DNA of 8,300 nt. Origin: Bacillota bacterium (GTDB lineage: Bacteria; Bacillota; Clostridia; Peptostreptococcales; Anaerovoracaceae). Of this stretch, positions 6,429-8,300 are shown one piece after another. Made by a program: the position numbers and the translations under genes. Positions within the stretch are counted from its first letter, which is position 1. The number at the start of each line of letters is the position of its first letter. Below the pieces are notes generated by a model. That model searched no databases, was not told the origin of the DNA, and saw only the letters and a list, made by a program, of their open reading frames with translations. The stretch covers positions 1 through 8,300 of the forward strand of contig JAFOGM010000233.1 in the NCBI GenBank assembly GCA_017386805.1, read 5' to 3'.

Positions 6429-6983
6429 ATGAAAAAGAGATTTTTAATGATGATGTTAGCAGGTGTACTGGCGTTCAGCATGATCGGCTGCGGCGGCAAC
6501 GACGCTGAAACCGAAGAACCCAGCACTGGCGATGAAATCGTTGATGTTGAAGGCGAAGAAGAAATGGGCGGCGAAGAAGGTGGCATGGTTGTAGACAAGC
6601 CCTTCGCAGAAATGTCTCTGGAAGAAATGATCTGGGCTTCTTATGCAGGTATGGAACTGCCCATGACCGGCGAAATGGAAATCGACCAGACCGATGCTGA
6701 TGCAGTTGCATTTTACCTGGGCACCAACGACGTAACCTTCAAGAGAGGCGTTGTATCCGAAGCTATGATTTCTTCCATCGCTCACTCTGTTGTAGTTCTG
6801 GAAATGGAAGACGCTGCTGCTGCGGAAGCTGCTGCTGCTACCCTGAAGGAAACTGCTCCCGTAGGTAAGTGGGTATGCGTTGTTCCCGAACAGTCCGGTA
6901 CCGCTCACAGAGATAACTTCGTTATGATGGCAATGTCCAACTCTGCGGATGCGATCCTGGCTAACTTCGCTGCTCTGCAGTAA
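6429..6983 (+). CDS. Lipoprotein of unknown function, short-linker paralogue (copy 2)
   Basis: Predicted lipoprotein of 184 residues. The first 26 residues, including the SMIGC lipobox with Cys21, are identical to those of the preceding gene. The linker is reduced to about 30 acidic residues (22-52). The C-terminal domain (53-184) aligns without gaps to residues 114-245 of copy 1; from KPFAEM to the end, 104 of 128 positions match by hand count (about 81%). Shared blocks are MSLEEMIWASY, VVSEAMISSIAHSV and ETAPVGKWVCVVPE. Differences cluster in surface-like positions and an Ala-rich stretch (129-138). AAGGAG at 6413-6418 fixes the ATG. It has its own ECF-like promoter and lies 97 nt before the MBOAT gene, with a hairpin between. 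No function can be assigned from sequence; a role with the MBOAT enzyme is only a contextual guess. Confidence 0.9.
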   Translation: MKKRFLMMMLAGVLAFSMIGCGGNDAETEEPSTGDEIVDVEGEEEMGGEEGGMVVDKPFAEMSLEEMIWASYAGMELPMTGEMEIDQTDADAVAFYLGTNDVTFKRGVVSEAMISSIAHSVVVLEMEDAAAAEAAAATLKETAPVGKWVCVVPEQSGTAHRDNFVMMAMSNSADAILANFAALQ

Positions 6984-7025
6984 GCTGATCTGCGAAGAGT
7001 ATTTCGTAATAAATAAGTAACTTGA

Positions 7026-7059
7026 AAGACGCACCGTGAAAACGATGCGTCTTAATTTT
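7026..7059 (+). terminator. Hairpin with short U-tract between copy 2 and the MBOAT gene
   Basis: The arms 7026-7036 and 7043-7053 form an 11-bp stem with one C-A mismatch (outer 8 bp perfect, AAGACGCA/TGCGTCTT) and a TGAAAA loop, followed by AATTTT (7054-7059). This is the form of a Rho-independent terminator, but four T residues after AA make a weak tail. No clear promoter was seen between it and the MBOAT start, so it may be a partial terminator that lets some lipoprotein transcripts read into the MBOAT gene. Confidence 0.7.
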
Positions 7060-7080
7060 GGAGAAAGCAGGAAAACGTCT

Positions 7081-8300
7081 ATGTTGTTTTCGAGTGTAAG
7101 TTTCTTATATTATTTCTTACCACTCTTATTAATTGGATATTTAATGCTTCCGATGAAGTGGAAAAACCCGCTGTTACTGTTGTTCAGCATGTTCTTCTAC
7201 TTCTATGGTGAGAATTTATATATATGGATTTTAGTCTTTTCCTCTGTGGTGGATTACACCCATGGAATCGGAATTGAAAAATATCGTGGAACCTGGATCG
7301 CCAAGGCTCTCCTGACATCCTCTGTACTGATCAATGTGGGGCTTCTGATGACCTTCAAGTATTCGGATTTCTTTGTCCAGAATCTGAATGATCTGTTCTT
7401 CAAAAACAATCCTATGTCACTTCCCGGTCTGGCGCTTCCCTTGGGGATCAGCTTCTATACTTTCCAGACCATGAGTTACTCCATCGATGTCTATCGTGGA
7501 AACGTGAAGGCGCAGCGCAATTTCATTGACTTTGCCACCTACGTTACCATGTTCCCGCAGCTGGTTGCCGGACCCATCGTCCGCTACAGCGATGTGGCGG
7601 ATCAGATCGAAGAACGGAAGAAGATGGGACGCATGAATCGCGACACCTTCTTTGCGCAGTTTGGCATCGGTGTAGAACGCTTCGCCATGGGTGTCGGAAA
7701 GAAAGTCATCATCGCCAACGCGTTAGGTGAGCTGGCGAAGACCCTTTACGCAAGCCAGGAACCTTCCGTGGTTCTGTATTGGGTTGCCATGGCGGCTTTC
7801 GCACTGCAGATCTACTTTGACTTCGCCGGTTACAGTGATATGGCCATCGGTCTGGGTCACATGATCGGCTTCAAGTTCCCGGAAAACTTCGACCATCCGT
7901 TTATTTCCCAGAGCATCACCGAATTCTGGAGACGCTGGCATATGTCCCTGGGCGGTTGGTTCCGTGATTACGTGTACATCCCTCTGGGCGGCAGCCGCGG
8001 AAGTCTGCTGAAGCAGATCCGCAATATCGTCATCGTTTGGTTCCTGACCGGTTTCTGGCATGGAGCCAGCTGGAACTTTGTTCTGTGGGGTTTATACTTC
8101 GGTCTCTTCCTGACCCTGGAAAAGATGGTTTGGGGTAAGGCTGTAAAGAAACTACCCCGTGTACTGCGTCACGTGTACACATTGTTCATTCTGAGTTTCA
8201 GCTTTGTCATCTTCGACACAGTGAACATGAGCCTGTTACCGGTCCGCATCGGCGGAATGCTGGGTCTGACCGACATTCCCATGATCAATGGATTCACCGC
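7081..8300 (+). CDS. MBOAT-family membrane O-acyltransferase (AlgI/PatA-like), 3'-truncated
   Basis: Polytopic membrane enzyme, open for 406 codons to the window end with no stop; the family is usually about 460-520 residues. Proteins of this type move acyl groups, commonly acetyl, across the membrane for O-acylation of extracellular polysaccharide, peptidoglycan or teichoic acid. AlgI-type signatures are: SFYTFQTMSYSIDVYRG (124-140), FPQLVAGPIVRY (158-169), FDFAGYSDMAIGLG (246-259), the segment 278-300 with FWRRWHMSL (His287) and WFRDYVYIPLGG, and FLTGFWHGASWNF (321-333) with His327, the expected catalytic histidine. Hydrophobic helices are evident from residue 5 onward. AGGA at 7069-7072 supports the ATG at 7081. 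AlgI-like genes are often followed by an AlgJ/DHHW-type SGNH partner, which would lie outside the window. The substrate cannot be determined. The two lipoprotein genes lie just upstream. Confidence 0.93.
   Translation, partial: MLFSSVSFLYYFLPLLLIGYLMLPMKWKNPLLLLFSMFFYFYGENLYIWILVFSSVVDYTHGIGIEKYRGTWIAKALLTSSVLINVGLLMTFKYSDFFVQNLNDLFFKNNPMSLPGLALPLGISFYTFQTMSYSIDVYRGNVKAQRNFIDFATYVTMFPQLVAGPIVRYSDVADQIEERKKMGRMNRDTFFAQFGIGVERFAMGVGKKVIIANALGELAKTLYASQEPSVVLYWVAMAAFALQIYFDFAGYSDMAIGLGHMIGFKFPENFDHPFISQSITEFWRRWHMSLGGWFRDYVYIPLGGSRGSLLKQIRNIVIVWFLTGFWHGASWNFVLWGLYFGLFLTLEKMVWGKAVKKLPRVLRHVYTLFILSFSFVIFDTVNMSLLPVRIGGMLGLTDIPMINGFT

Larger units (their letters stand above)
6326..6983 (+). repeat. 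Tandem duplication unit 2 (promoter plus lipoprotein gene)
   Basis: Second member of the direct duplication, 860 bases downstream of the first when measured between the TAGGGAACAAA elements. Promoter boxes, leader elements, signal peptide and C-terminal domain are all retained. The linker-coding segment is about 180 bases shorter. No third copy or remnant is seen after 6983. Confidence 0.8.

Noticed and set aside
6992..7007. Small CGAA/TTCG hairpin after lipoprotein copy 2
   Set aside because: A four-base core without a T-run, expected by chance; the stronger hairpin at 7026-7053 is the credible terminator.
7023..7054. A third ECF-like promoter (TTGAAAG with CGTCTTA) before the MBOAT gene
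   Set aside because: The CGTCTTA is the right arm of the terminator hairpin, there is no GGGAAC element at the proper distance, and the spacing does not match the two conserved promoters.
7723..8061. 112-codon - strand open frame in the MBOAT region
   Set aside because: Shadow of the AlgI-like gene, which has strong family motifs across exactly this interval.

Overview
The window reads as a chromosomal segment of a Gram-positive anaerobe of the Bacillota, most likely class Clostridia. The support is the gene order rsmB - PP2C phosphatase - PASTA kinase - rsgA - rpe, strong AGGAG-type ribosome binding sites, GC content near 50% by eye, lipoproteins with a Gram-positive-style lipobox, and the lack of any Gram-negative envelope gene. 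I cannot name the genus. All convincing genes are on the + strand.

Region 1 (1-5448) is a tightly packed housekeeping operon. It holds rsmB (5' end outside the window; 16S rRNA m5C methyltransferase), a PP2C-type Ser/Thr phosphatase (stp/prpC), its partner Ser/Thr kinase with three extracellular PASTA repeats (prkC), the ribosome-assembly GTPase rsgA, and ribulose-phosphate 3-epimerase (rpe). Junctions are short: a 7-nt overlap, a 24-nt gap, a 1-nt overlap and a 12-nt gap. This implies co-transcription and translational coupling. The layout matches the well-known Bacillota cluster, except that rlmN is absent between rsmB and the phosphatase and no thiamine pyrophosphokinase gene follows rpe.

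Region 2 (5449-6983) holds two tandem paralogous lipoprotein genes of unknown function. They share identical first 26 residues and a C-terminal domain about 81% identical by hand count. They differ mainly by an acidic/proline-rich linker about 61 residues longer in copy 1. Each has its own upstream region with the same 11-base TAGGGAACAAA element and, exactly 18 nt after the GGGAAC core, a GTCTAA or GTCTTA element. This is the pattern of an ECF sigma factor promoter, and it is the most informative regulatory signal here. In both copies an inverted repeat overlaps the -10 element.

Region 3 (6984-8300) has a hairpin with a short U-tract (weak terminator or attenuator), then the 5' 406 codons of an AlgI/PatA-like MBOAT membrane O-acyltransferase that runs off the window.

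Taken together, the left half couples ribosome maturation and central metabolism with the PrkC/Stp cell-wall-sensing switch. The right half looks like the start of an envelope module: lipoproteins under apparent stress-sigma control beside a polysaccharide or cell-wall O-acyltransferase. The functional link between the lipoproteins and the MBOAT protein is inferred from adjacency only. No RNA genes, CRISPR arrays, transposases or phage genes were seen, and no gene-free stretch exceeds about 130 bases.
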